Shown: positions 33,602 to 45,127 of the stretch, piece after piece
Layout: every line of letters begins with the position of its first letter
Numbering within the stretch: the stretch's first letter is position 1
Source: Chaenocephalus aceratus
Taxonomy: Eukaryota > Chordata > Actinopteri > Perciformes > Channichthyidae
Length of the DNA stretch: 64,000 nucleotides
NCBI GenBank assembly: GCA_023974075.1
Contig: CM043789.1
Location: forward strand, 36,029,161-36,093,160
Reading direction: 5' to 3'
The notes under the pieces: model-generated
The model's database searches: none
Told to the model about the DNA's origin: nothing
The model's input: the letters and a program-made list of their open reading frames with translations, nothing else
Program-made: the position numbers and the translations under genes

Positions 33602-34595
33602 GGCTAGTTTACAACGATCGTCTTAGTGAGGTCCTTCGTTTTAGATGATTTGCTGAGTGGAGGGTGGGGCTCATTGCGTTGAATGGGGGAGTCAATTATA
33701 GAATTGAGAGTTTTTAGAAAAAAAAGTTCTTTAAGCGTTGTAGCTTTTTCATCTCATCTCCAGCAATAGGTGAAATTTAAGAATAAGTAATAGTTTGTCA
33801 TGATTTTACGGAAAAAAGTCAAAAGTATAGTTTATCAGAAATATGGAAAAGTCATTGTGTACAAATAGTATGTTGAAAATCAAAAAAAAGAAAACTCAAT
33901 TCAATACAATTTAATGAATATTTTACCCTGTTCTAAAGTTTTGCACCCTTAAGGAAAAACCCCTTCCTTACCAAGTACTTCATATTATACCCTTTGTTAA
34001 GTGTTGCGTACATCAGGGTGTATCTCAAAGTATCTTGGTAACATAAAATAACTAAAATATGTAAGTTTATCAGAAAAAAAAAAAAAAACCCATTGTTTAA
34101 CTGAACAAGTGTTGCATACATCAAAGTGTGTCTAAAAGTATCTTAGTAACACAAGAAAAGAGAAAAAAGCCTTGATGTCAACAAAACTGTATTTTTCCAC
34201 TGAAATAGCGTTAAAATAAAAAAAAGTGCCTTTAAAGAAAATGTATTCAGACAAAGTATTTTATTTTCAAAAAAAAAAAAAAAAAGTTTAAGGTTTTGCA
34301 TACATAAAAAGTGTATCTTACAGTTCCGTTGTGAGAGAATTACACACAAATCTGCCAAGTGTCAGGGAAAATTGTTAAAATCACAAACTTACCTTTTAGA
34401 GAAACAGTCTTTAAAAAAAATCTAATCAGACTGTACTTCATTTTCTAGTTTTAAGGTTTTGCATCCCTCAAAGTGTGTCTAAAAGTATCTTGGCAAGAGA
34501 AAAAAAGCCAAAATCTGCCTTTGCTCTTCCAAAACCATTCAATTCATGGGGAACATCCGCGTGGGAGCAACTTTGGGTCAAACTTTGTAATGTGA

Positions 34596-34751
34596 TTAAA
34601 TTGCGTTACAATATTTTAAGTCTGCCCCTCCTCCTCGGTTTAAAGAGTGTTTGGAATGATTGACAGTTGAAGTTTGTTTAGTGCGATAAACATATTTATT
34701 GCTGTGTATACAAAGAGCAATATATATTAAACTTTGGCGATTAGACTCCAT
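34596..34751 (-). CDS. 51-aa hypothetical frame (right arm)
   Basis: Mirror copy of 28386-28541, with start and stop at exactly corresponding places. Same caveats. Confidence 0.25.
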   Translation of the reverse strand: MESNRQSLIYIALCIHSNKYVYRTKQTSTVNHSKHSLNRGGGADLKYCNAI

Positions 34752-35999
34752 CTTGCTGTGATAGATTTAGGGGTACGAGAATCCGACTAGGAAAGGTGAA
34801 AGTCTTCATTAAAGACCCTGCACTTCATGAAAGAACTTGCACTGAGCTTCATCGAGTGAAAGCAAACCCAAGATTAACATTTGTAATGAGCTGTACCCAC
34901 TTGGCATTTTACCTAGCTATATTTGCAGTGTCCATTTTCTTAACTTCTTCTTAGTTGTGAGAGGGGTCATTTTTAAATGACTGTCGATACATTTTGTCCC
35001 AATTGAAAGGGCTGTTGTGAAGTTTTTGACCTCTTTGTGATGTTGAGTTGTCTATGTGTGGATCTCCTGCAGAAATACGATACGATAATACGATAATACT
35101 TTAATGGTCAGATCAAATTTGACTTGCATCACAGCAGCTCCATTTTAACATCAATATAGACAAATATCAATAGCAGCAGTTTGGTCCGCATGCTGGTTGG
35201 CTCCGTCTCAGCCGCCTGCTGCTCAGAGTTTGGTTTGGATCAGAGGGGCTGCTGGTTAGGACTCTGCTCTCTCTTATTCACATGCTCCAGTTTTGATTTG
35301 ACAGGCCTAATATCTCTGAATAATGCATTTGAAAGCATAGATTTATTTATACTTATCATTTTGTATCTGATAATCGTAATAAAAACAGGAACAACGTATC
35401 TATTGTTGTCAAATGTTTTTAAAATTCATGTTTTTTGTGTTAGATAAGAAATTCTAGAATGTTTAGGGAAAAGTTAAGAATTGGACCCCCTGCATATTTT
35501 GATGATTATCAGTAAACATTGTGAATAAAAAAAAGTTTGGGCTAATTTTGATATTGCCCTATACCTGTTCTATAATACTGCACTTAAAATACAACACATT
35601 TAAGCAAGCACTTTCCTACTTAACAAGAAAAAACAAGGTGACACAATTGCCGATTGCTGAATAAAGAAAATAAATGGATAAGGGCAGGGAACACTAACAC
35701 TATGAAGTACTTTGTTTTAGTAGATGTCGTTAACCCCCCTGAGGCAGTCCAAAAACTAAGAATCTGTCTCTTAACCACCATCCCCCCGAGAGCCTTAACA
35801 TATTTCACTCCCTACAGCAGCTGGGGGGTGTGAACTCCCGTACAGAATGTCAGTCATTGTGTAACACTTTTTTAGTTTTGGTCGATGTGAGTGCTCGTCT
35901 ATCTTGAAATCGTTTTTAAAAATGTTGCCAGTTTTTGAATGATTTTAATAGTTTGTTTTACTTTGCATATTTCTGCAGGTCTCCCTTGAAAAAGAGATC

Positions 36000-36212
36000 T
36001 ATGATCTCAATGGGACCAATCTGGTTAAATAAAGGTTTTATATTGACTGGCTAATGTGCCATTTTATTTGTGTTTTACAGCTGTATTTGTCTGCCTTTCA
36101 TGTCTGTGTTTTATATGTTGTAACTTTGTACATGCTGCCCCTTCTTGGTCAGGTCACTCTTGGAAAAAGAGATTTTAATCTCAATGAGGTTTTTTTTTAC
36201 CTGTTAAATAAA

Positions 36213-36246
<34 letters not shown>
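36000..36246 (+). mobile_element. Retroposon tails at mirrored place in right arm
   Basis: Inverse of 26896-27175: two tail blocks with 'ggttaaataaagg' and 'ctgttaaataaag', then a (TA)n run (36215-36246, slightly longer than in the left arm). Confidence 0.75.
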
Positions 36247-36249
<3 letters not shown>

Positions 36250-36251
<2 letters not shown>

Positions 36252-36470
36252 CACTCTGCAGATTTGTGTGTAATTCACATGGAGGTTGAGGCATATCCAG
36301 CCACCCCGTGATATCAATGTCAGCCATAGCGCTGTCCAGATCTGGTGTCCTAAATGTTGGTGAGGATGGCGGTCCTGTAGGCATTTGATCCAGGCTGCAT
36401 ATCGTGGGGAGAGACTTGGTTTTTCTCAGATTTTTAGGTCTAGGAGTGTTTTTAGCTGTAAAAATACCTC
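36250..36470 (-). pseudogene. Truncated acidic frame (right arm)
   Basis: Mirror of 26670-26895. The frame from 36384 encodes the same Pro-rich/acidic segment and runs into the TA repeat. An extra T near 36463 separates it from the upstream part that is continuous in the left arm. Confidence 0.4.
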
Positions 36471-36619
36471 CACATTTTAGTTTTCAGCATACGGTTAATC
36501 TTTCTACCGTACATGCCTTATGTCACTGGAGGTTATATAATGTGCAATACCTCTTTTCTTCAACAAGTTTTGAAAAAACTTTAGTAAAGAATTCTTTCCC
36601 CGAAGCTGTTTGTAACTTT

Positions 36620-37441
36620 TTTTTTTAGGGATCTCGCTGTGTGTTAAAAACTGTATCAAAAAGCTTTGGTAACTTTACCCTTCTTTTTCTTTTTAATGTT
36701 TGAGCACAGGTTTTTTCTAAATACATTTATGACTGTTAACAAATAATTAAAAGTCATCATTATATTTGGACAGCGACTGCATATCGCAGAGATCTGCTTG
36801 AAAATGTGCAGCGGTCTGAGTACGAAAACTTTGTTTTTGCTTACAAAATCCACTCGTGTCGACTTGTATAAAATGTATATGCGTTATCCTCTGATAAATA
36901 TTCTCTGACTTTCTATATATATTTTAAGTATATTACCTACCTCCCTCTAATTACCGCATGGTTGTCTCCATAGGGGGTTTACGGTTCCTCCACAGGGGGT
37001 TTGGTTTTTTTTTCCCCCTCCCTTATCCTTTTTTTTTTAGGATCTCGCTGTGTGTTAAAAACTGTATCAAAAAGCTTTGGTAACTTTACCCTTCTTTTTC
37101 TTTTTAATGTTTGAGCACAGGTTTTTTCTAAATACATTTATGACTGTTAACAAATAATTAAAAGTCATCATTATATTCGGACAGCGACTGCATATCGCAG
37201 AGATCTGCTTGAAAATGTTGCAGCGGTCTGAGTACGAAAACTTTGTTTTCTTACAAAATCCACTCGTGTCGACTTGTATAAAATGTATATGCGTTATCCT
37301 CTGATAAATATTCTCTGACTTTCTATATATATTTTAAGTATATTACCTACTCCCTCTAATTACCGCATGGTTGTCTCCATAGGGGGTTTACGGTTCCTCC
37401 ACAGGGGGTTTGGTTTTTTTTCCCCCCTCCCTTATCCTTTA
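36620..37441. repeat. 411-bp tandem duplication found only in the right arm
   Basis: 'atctcgctgtgtgttaaaaa' begins at 36631 and again at 37042; both copies run through 'ccgcatggttgtctccatag' to 'cctcccttatcctt'. The left arm has a single equivalent (about 26100-26520). Copies differ by a few bases and homopolymer lengths. Confidence 0.93.
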
Positions 37442-37638
37442 ACAAAAAAAGCTGCCTTTTTAAAATATCTGTTTTTTTTTTATATGCTTTACTTTTGATT
37501 TGGAGCACCCAACGGATGGTTGTAAGTTGTCACCGTGTCTCGCTGATTAAACTCATATCAAGACGTCTCATGGCCACAAGAGACGCTGGCTTTTATTTAA
37601 ACAACCTCTAAGGGGAGATGGGGTGAGGGGTGGGAAAG

Positions 37639-37663
37639 TGTGTGTGTGTGTGTGTGTGTGTGT
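37639..37663. repeat. (GT)n microsatellite, right arm
   Basis: Mirror of 25889-25921, about 8 bp shorter. Confidence 0.95.
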
Positions 37664-37942
37664 TCCCCCTCCCCTTGGCCCACCATATGGTCTCTCCCCT
37701 CATTGTCCTGTCGCAAAAACAGAGAGCGCGAAGTTCTTAGGCTGTAGGTGTCTGAACCCGGCATACAAACTTCATTCGTTTCTTGATTGGAGCACCCAAC
37801 GGATGGTTGTAAGTTGTTACGGTGTCTCGCTGATTAATTCATATCAAGACGTCTCTTGGCCATTTTCTCTCGACTTGAGAAATATTTAAGAGTGAAGCTG
37901 GCTTTTTTATTTAGACAGTGGGAGATGGGGTGATGGGCGGGA

Positions 37943-37943
<1 letters not shown>

Positions 37944-37986
<43 letters not shown>
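37944..37986. repeat. (GT)n microsatellite, right arm
   Basis: Mirror of 25564-25607. Confidence 0.95.
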
Positions 37987-37989
<3 letters not shown>

Positions 37990-38236
37990 CCTCCTCCACC
38001 ATATGTTTTCTCCCCTCCTGTCCTGTTTGCAAAAATAGAGAGGTTTAAATATACATTTTTTTAGATGCTTTACTTTAGATTAATTTTCATGTTATTTGCA
38101 AGTACATTCAATACTATACAGGATAACCACACAGGAAGTGGTTAGGAGGCGGGATATATATCCTATGTATATTAATGATTGAAAACAACTGCATTTAATT
38201 TTTCTAATTTTTTTAATTTTAATTTAATTTTAATTT

Positions 38237-38385
38237 AATTTTGTAAACCGGGAAGCGGTGGCTGTACATCCGGTCGAACGATTCGGGACTTCCGGTCGAA
38301 CGAGACGGGACTTCCGGTTTTCAAATATAATAAAAGGCGGGGACTTCCGGTTTTCAAAATAAAAAAGGCGGACTTCGGTCAAAAA
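38237..38385 (-). promoter_or_regulatory. CGGGACTTCCGG array near right terminus
   Basis: Inverse of the left terminal array, with acttccggt words near 38288, 38312 and 38344 and a decayed copy near 38373. Spacers differ from the left arm, so the ends have diverged more than the centre. Confidence 0.55.
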
Positions 38386-38451
38386 GGGGCGGGGCGACCT
38401 GTCACTTTCTCTGCATACTAATGAGATTGATACCGCATTTGTATCACTACT

Positions 38452-38457
38452 AGCAGG
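38452..38457. other. Target-site duplication AGCAGG, right copy
   Basis: Identical to 25093-25098 and directly after the terminal ACTACT. Confidence 0.9.
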
Positions 38458-38757
38458 CACTGCAAACCCAGCGGACCGGGCCTGCCCAACTGAGGAGGGT
38501 AACTTATGTGTTTGAATTGTATTTGCCATTTTTATACTTTACATGCATTGACATTTTAAAACAGTTCCAACACTTGTTAAATAAAGCTGTGTTATGTTTT
38601 TGGAATTCATGCCTCTGTCATATTGAACCCATTAGGGAAGCTTTAAAATCGATCCATGATTCCATTTAGGGTCCACGGGTTCCTCCTGCCCCTTAGCAGG
38701 AGGTGGCGTTGTCAGTGACTAGCTTTACATACGGTAACCTCAGTCACGGTTACCACA
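38458..38757 (+). repeat. Proposed remainder of the gypsy 3' LTR
   Basis: Removing the palindrome joins this sequence to 25098. It contains an AATAAA (about 38580) and ends near 'ggttaccaca' (38757), complementary to an LTR start TGTGG. The LTR would be about 890 bp. With no 5' LTR in the window this cannot be confirmed by comparison. Confidence 0.45.
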
Positions 38758-40072
38758 TTTAGATTATGTTAACTGATGGCGACATTAGTGTTGTTTGAAA
38801 TAGGAGGAGTAAAGAGAGCAGATGAATTGTAATGAGTGAAAGCAAATTAACACTAAATGAAATAAAGAGATGAAAGCTCTGTCTGGGTTGACAAACAGGA
38901 AAATAAAATGAAAGCAGGCAAGTTAATGATTTGGTTATTTGAAAGGACAATCTGTGATGCTAACATTCATCAGACAGGTTTGGGTAATTATTTGTACAAA
39001 GTCCATTAGTAAATTAATATTTATTAGAGCACTAGTCTAGCACTGCATGACAGGACGTTGAACACAAACATTTTATGGAAATCATTCTGTTCAACAAAAA
39101 ACAGTAGTCTCATCTTGACAGTTTGAGTCTGCAGGTGCTCCCAAATGTTGTAAATGTCAGAAGAGCCACCCAGAGCCAACCTCCCAACTCGACTTTGATA
39201 GAAAGCTTAATTGCAATGAATTATAAGCGGCCATCATCCCAAATGTTATTGTCTCATTATTGTTGACAGTTTGTGTGAAGAGCCTGAAATATAAAGTCAA
39301 CATAATAATAGAGATTTCAAATGAAACATCAAGGTTGACATAATTGGAGGATGAAAGATGCATATTTCCTGTAGCAACTATTAATATTTAATCTTACATT
39401 TCCCATTTGTATGGAGAGATTGAATAACACTTGGCTTATTTGCTTGTGTTAAATCTGAATAATTCATGTATCTATTTAAGTGAGATTGTTATGGTATATT
39501 AATGACATGTGGACCACAAAACATAATAAAGTCGGCAATGACATTTTACATATTTTTTCTCTTGATTTTCCATTAACATCCAGGGTGGTGGTCATAAAGT
39601 ATGCCCAAACTGGTCTGACAGTAGTGTAATTTGTGTGGGTTGGATGTTTTGTTAATACTGTTCAGTTTTCCGCTATCATTAAGCCTTATTTATTGTAATA
39701 CCAATTTATATATACAAACTGCAGGAGCATGTGACAAGGATTGGGGGTTATAGAATACAGTTCCACTAAGCAAGAGATTGGCATTTAAAGAAAAATACTG
39801 GATGCTTTGTGGGGGGAACATTGTAATAACTTGAGTAAATAATACATTTACACTTTCAATTATAATTGAACTGTGACAAGATAACTGTTTTAAATAACAT
39901 TACTGTCGGCACCTATTTATTATATAATTACACAGTTTCATTTGACTTAGTTGATCACTTTATTGTTTTTATTAATTTTCTCAAGTTATCTGAACTCATT
40001 GACCTTCTCGCCTACAGTACATGACTTGAGGTGGGAAATTGAAGGTACAGATTTAGCTGAATTTCCCTTACC
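38758..40072. other. Gene-free stretch
   Basis: AT-rich DNA without recognised gene or repeat. Confidence 0.4.
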
Positions 40073-41307
40073 GGTACCACTTTACAATAAGACTTCCCTT
40101 ATAAGGATTCATAAAGGGTTTATAATTAGGTTATTAATTATGTTGTAAACACTTTATGAATCATTAAGAACCATTTATAAACCAGTTCTAACATAGTTTT
40201 CATACATCAACACAGGCTCACTATTTGGCAAGATGGACTAAGCCTTATATTGGCTACCTAGCTTACTTCGTCTTCTTCATCAGCCAGCATCCTTGGTATC
40301 TGTGTTGATGAGTTGATGAATCATGAGTTGATTCCCCCCCATCCATCTTGATCTTTCTTGGCGTCTCTTTATGACCATTTATTTACGAGTTACTAACATT
40401 ATACTGCCAAAAGGGAGCTTGTTGTAAAGTGTAAAAACACATTCCCATTTATTAATGAGTTACTACCATTTCTAATGAGGCTTAGCAGTATAGATAAATG
40501 TGGGCTCATATTTGGCAAGAAATGCCCTGTTCATCTCATGTCTTATAAAAGCTTATTAAGGATTTATAAAGTGTTCAAGAGTCCTTACCCCAAGTGAAGG
40601 AGTTCAAGTATCTCGGGGTCTTGTTCTCGAGTGAGGGAACAATGGAGCGTGAGATGGGCCGGAGAATCGGAGCAGCGGGAGCGGTATTGCAGTCGCTTTA
40701 CCGCACCGTTGTGACGAAAAGGGAGCTGAGCCAGAAGGCAAAGCTCTCTGTCTACCGGGGCCATTTTCGTTCCTACCCTCACCTATGGTCATGAAGGATG
40801 GGTCATGACCGAAAGAACGAGATCGCGGATACAAGCGGCCGAGATGGGTTTCCTCCGCCGGGTGGCTGGTGTCTCCCTTAGAGATAAGGTGAGAAGTTCG
40901 GTCATCAGGGAGGGACTCGGAGTTGAGCCGCTCCTCCTTCGCGTCGAAAGAAGCAGTTGAGGTGGTTCGGGCACCTAGTTAGGATGCCACCTGGGCGCCT
41001 CCCTAGGAGGTGTTCCAGGCACGTCCAGCTGGGAAGAGACCAAGGGTTAGACCTAGGACCAGGTGGAGGGATTATATCTCTTCGCTGGCCTGGGAGCGCC
41101 TTGGGATCCCCCAGTCAGAGCTGGTTGATGTCGCCAGGGAAAAGAAAGTTTGGGGCTCTCTGCTGGAACTGCTACCCCCGCGACCCGACCACGGATAAGC
41201 GGGAGAAGATGGATGGATGGATGGAAAGTGTTCACAACCTAATTAATAAATGAATTACAAACTATTCGTAAACCCTTATAAGGGTAGTCTTATTGTAAAG
41301 TGGTACC
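40073..41307. mobile_element. TIR DNA element (GGTACCACTTTACAATAAG type)
   Basis: The left end GGTACCACTTTACAATAAG (40073) is matched by CTTATTGTAAAGTGGTACC ending at 41307, with further inverted similarity (CCCTTATAAGG, ACCTAATTA.TAA). The family is common in fish. No transposase is seen in the roughly 600 bp that is not LINE-derived. It was split by the RTE-type LINE end at 40590-41225. No clear target duplication. Confidence 0.8.
40590..41225 (+). mobile_element. 3' end of an RTE/Expander-type LINE
   Basis: Frames at 40594-40794 and 40957-41253 translate to pieces of a LINE ORF C-terminus (KEFKYLGVLFSSEGTMEREM..., MRWFGHLVRMPPGRLPRR...RPRVRPRTRWRDYIS). They are separated by indels. The end is a GGAT/ATGG tail ('atggatggatggatgg', 41209-41224), typical of this LINE group. 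5'-truncated and inserted in the TIR element. Confidence 0.85.
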
Positions 41308-42735
41308 CAATTACCTGCTCCCATTCACTCATGACCCCTTTGTGGGAATAGACCGTTTCCCTTTAATAACTTAGACTGTGGCAGCCCGCCAGAGGTCTAT
41401 TGAAAATGTCTGCAGCCCACTAGGCTCATACCACTTGAGGGCCGTATTCATGGAGTCAACATTGGGGGGGACCAAAATTCAATACAAATTTGAATACTAA
41501 TTCCTGCCATTCTAAAGGAAAATACATACAAAATCACTAACACATTGGATACTTTTAAAACCTGTTAAACCCCATGCCCTGGGGGCAAAACACAACAATA
41601 GTCACGAAACTGTGTCTCAGGCATGGGTGTAGGAAGCATCCTCAATGCGGGTGGGACAATTTGACGGGGGGTGTGGGCGGGTGGGGGGATCAACCTCCAC
41701 TAGGGGGGTCCAGGTGCATGCTCCGGGATATTTTTTTTTTTAAATGTTGAAGTTAAAAGCATCAATCTGGTGCACTTTGAGAGCAACATTAGGGATTAAA
41801 TCTATGGATACATCTCAACAACACCCATGTGAAACAGAACTGAACAGATTTACTTTTCTTTATGCATATTTTACAAATCACTATGAGTTGGAATGATTTC
41901 ATACCTGTTATTCCTCTATTTTGTATAACTATAATGATCATATAAAGGTGTGCCTTGGAAATACTTGTGTTGCATCAATCTTGATACAGGGTACTTATTA
42001 TATGTTATAGTTTGGATTCCTAAAGCTTTTAGTCTACTATCCCATCATTCAAGGGTGGTTTTCACAATAAGTAATGGTTTATTTTTTGCACGGACACTAT
42101 AATTTACATTTTTTTTACTATGTTCAATCTGAATTTACTTTAAAAACATCTATATTGATATCTATATATATACTGACACGAGCCCGCCAAACCCGGCTAA
42201 CAACTGAAACCAGCTAGCCCAAAGCTAGTTAGCTACTATTCCTGAAAAGTTCGGTTTTAACATCAGAACTACAAGTTACTTACCACAAAGAAGCTAAACG
42301 GAGGGTTCATTAACATTACCATTACGAAATAAAATAATATAGATTACTTTAGGGCTAACTAGAAAAGATACCAGAACTGATGGAGGGCAAATTAAAACAT
42401 GACTGACCTGCTTGGAGCATCAAGCTAACTGAAGGTGCGGTGGACTCAGACGTGCAACAGTGAAATACACCACGGGTACAAAATAAGGAACCAATTTACA
42501 TATGAAAAGAAATATCATTTTGGTGAAGCTCACAATAACAGAAAATATAGATTTTCAAGTATACAAATAACCAAATAAAAGAAGTCATAGAATAGTAATT
42601 TTATTTAAATAAAAAAATCAAAACTTTTTTTCTATTTATTGGGGGGGACATTTTGAGTGTATTTTGAGTGTATCTGAATATTGGGGGGGATGTGAGCCAT
42701 GATTTGACAGTGTGACTTTTTTTACAATGTCTTCA
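41308..42735. other. Repeat-like gene-free stretch
   Basis: G-run words ('attgggggggacc' near 41462, 'ttattgggggggacatt' near 42637, 'tattgggggggatgtg' near 42679) and 'catgggtgtaggaagc' (41624) suggest a decayed element bracketed by G-rich ends, about 41460-42695. Family not determined. Confidence 0.35.
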
Positions 42736-42739
42736 CCAA

Positions 42740-42957
42740 CATAGTGAACACATTACCATGTTACTTGTTAGACGCTTTTATCCAAAGCAACTTACATACA
42801 ATACTGTGGGCAATCCCCCACAGGAGCAATTTGGGGTGAAGTGTCTTGCCCAGGGACACAACGACATGCTGACTGCAGTGGGGTTTGAACCTGCTGTGAC
42901 CCCTAGATCCGAAACACCTACGGACAAGTAACCCACTACGCCACACACCTCCCATTA
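42740..42957 (-). mobile_element. tRNA-derived SINE with L2-type tail
   Basis: On the minus strand the head has an A box-like GTGGCGTAGTGGGTTAC and a B box-like GGTTCAAACC about 50 bp later, the RNA polymerase III promoter of tRNA-derived SINEs. The body ('tgtccctgggcaagacactt') leads to 'tttggataaaagcgtct', the 3' tail shared with fish L2 LINEs, whose enzyme mobilises such SINEs. Confidence 0.8.
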
Positions 42958-43500
42958 ATTGTCATATATACAGCTAAACAAGTATTTTTTCCTGGTTAAC
43001 TTTGTATGTGTGGGCGGAGTGGAGTGGGGGCAGTGCATTTATATTTTTTTTAATGTAAATGACACAACTTTATACTTTTTTGTACCAGACATTTATTAAA
43101 AAATGACAATAATCCTCATAAATCAAACCTATTTTAATTGTTCTCGTTAAGCACCAGATGATGCATTTACTTTCAAATGTATGGTATTAAAATATATGGG
43201 AACATCCCCCGGCCCCACCCAAGGCTTCTGCCAACATGAATTGTATGTGAATGGGTTAAGATAAAAGGGACACATGAAAAGAAGATGGATTCTTCCCAGA
43301 TACAATAATTGTCTGTCTCTAGTGATCCTACATGTTTATAATAACACACAGCCGCTTCAATCAGAGAGATTCCACTCTGCTTATAACTAGTCTGTATCCA
43401 GCTGTCAACATTGCCCGCTTTGGATTTTTAATGGTATAATATCGTGTGTATCCGTTGCCGTGAATAATTTGCCCATACGGCTATCAACTTTTTCCTATTT
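42958..43500. other. Gene-free stretch upstream of KBTBD8
   Basis: Nothing recognised; AT-rich up to about 43480. Confidence 0.4.
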
Positions 43501-43615
43501 CAGAAGAAAGGGATCTGATTGGCTGTGAGATCCGTGGTCCTCTTCTGATTGGTTTCCGGGGCCCGCTGTGCCCTCACTGACGTTTCTCGGTCTGCCCCGA
43601 GATAGACTGGAGAGA
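43501..43615 (+). promoter_or_regulatory. KBTBD8 promoter region
   Basis: Two inverted CCAAT boxes (ATTGG at 43518-43522 and 43548-43552), 30 bp apart, lie in a GC-rich stretch with no TATA box, within about 100 bp of the initiator ATG. This is the usual form of a broadly expressed NF-Y-type promoter. Confidence 0.6.
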
Positions 43616-43631
43616 ATGGCTGCCAGTGGAG
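43616..43631 (+). CDS. kbtbd8: KBTBD8 exon 1 (coding part)
   Basis: ATGGCTGCCAGTGGAG followed by the donor gttagc. Encodes MAASG plus one base. It joins exon 2 in frame (GAG = Glu), and MAAS is the start of vertebrate KBTBD8 as I know it. Confidence 0.8.
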
Positions 43632-45127
43632 GTTAGCAAAAAAAATCTTCATTGTTTTGTGTAGTAATCTGACTTAAATCATGCGTTTTAAAGTTATAAT
43701 TTGTGTGTTTAGAGGCTTGTGAAGTGTCGTATTATAGAGTACTAGAACGAGTCGTGACATGTTTTATTCTTGTTTAAAAAGGTCAGGCTGTAAACGACTC
43801 CGAAAAGTGTTGGTTATCGTTAGCCTCGCTATGCGGCTAACGTTAGCTGTCTGGCTAACTTTCGGCCGGTTAGCCTGCTACCCACAGCTGATTGTGTAAA
43901 CACTTGTTTATGACGAGACGAATGTGAGACAAGAAGTACTAATACTTACTGTTATCAGCAGTAATGCAGTAGACAGTGTGCTAAATACAGATGTGTTTGT
44001 CTAAGATTGAGACTGGTCTGGCAGCATTTGAGTTGTAATAGCCCTTTATATCGCAATGTGTCCAAGAAAGCTTGCTAACATTAGCTTGGTACCTAGCTGC
44101 TAAAAGTTAAGCTTGTTGTCAACTAGCTAAGGTAACGGGTAGCATTGCTGTTTTTGTGATACTCGGTCATTACAACGAACCATTTTAATTTATGAAATGG
44201 TTGGTTTTCTTCCAGTTGCCTTTAAGTTAATTGAGCCCCCCGACACAGTTTCGGCAGTCACCGGGCAATGATCATAGATGTTAGCGAGCTAGCTACCACC
44301 TGGTGAGACAGTAGTTTTCAATGCACTCATCGCGAGCCTTTGTCCTGTCAAGGAGTTAGCGTCGAACAACACGAGCTATTAGTTAGAAAAGTATGTGCTC
44401 CTCGGCTGTTGACGTTATAAGACGACCGTGAATCATTAGAGAAGAATGACGTTTGGCTGCCACTTGTTTAACTTGCCATTCCACGCGTGATAAGAAACGT
44501 GTTTACTTTGCAGACACTTCTATAGGGGAACTGGATGCACGAGTTGATAGGCCCATATGTTATCCGTGGGTTCAGTCGGTCAGCGAGACAACAACATTTG
44601 CCCGAAGTGAGAAACAAAAATAACTTGTAGGAATTTCTTCTAGTTGCCACAGTCTGGCCAAATCATAATACCTCAAATAACAGATTTATTTTAAGTATTT
44701 TTTGAAACCTTAATAAATGGTCTACCTTTCTGTTTTAATAGAAAACACTGCCTTAGTAACATTCAAAGTATACAACTAAACCTGTTTCTCCATTGTGTTA
44801 AATTAATACCAATGGTTGTCAGTATTTTAAATATTCATCTCGGTGTCAACTCATATTCTCTGTTGTTTAAATGCATGAAACAGTACATGTGTTACTATTA
44901 AACCATGTTTTATTTGCATAACCTTTTTAATGTGATTTGAATTATTATTAAAGCTCTCTAAAAGAAATGGAACAGGAATGACTGTTTACCAGTAAAAACT
45001 GCATTAACTCAAATTAAATCGTTTGTATTTATGATTGATTCTGGTCTTTCAATGTTTTTTTGATGTCCACACTGTTTTCATGGGTGCTATTGTAATGTTT
45101 TTATCTCTCTTTGCACTGTGTTTACAG

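Larger units (their letters stand above)
25099..38451. mobile_element. Giant palindromic Maverick/Polinton (adintovirus-like) derivative
   Basis: A 13,353-bp inverted repeat: left arm 25099-31536 and right arm 31600-38451 around a 63-bp hinge. The ends are AGTAGTGATACAAATGCGG and its inverse, flanked by the perfect 6-bp duplication AGCAGG. AG...CT termini and 6-bp duplications characterise Polintons/Mavericks, whose relatives are called adintoviruses. I find no PolB, retroviral-type integrase, adenain-like protease, packaging ATPase or capsid gene. Each arm keeps only small frames (187, 154, 70, 54 and about 50 aa), repeats and promoter-like blocks. It is therefore non-autonomous. Arms differ by scattered indels, microsatellite length and a 411-bp duplication in the right arm. 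The class is inferred from termini and duplication, not from a core gene. Confidence 0.85.
31600..38451 (-). repeat. Right arm of the giant palindrome
   Basis: 6,852 bp, inverse of the left arm. The excess of 414 bp is accounted for by a tandem duplication at 36620-37441 and small indels. Contains intact copies of the 70-, 154- and 187-aa frames. Confidence 0.97.

Noticed and set aside
25099..38451. Palindrome as an assembly or missed-adapter sequencing artefact
   Set aside because: A hairpin artefact would also mirror the flanks. Here the two flanks are different sequences, the border carries a perfect 6-bp duplication, and the arms differ by indels and a 411-bp duplication. Long-read checking is still advisable.
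25099..38451. Teratorn-like (piggyBac/herpesvirus) element
   Set aside because: piggyBac elements duplicate TTAA; the duplication here is AGCAGG and no transposase or herpesvirus core gene is seen.
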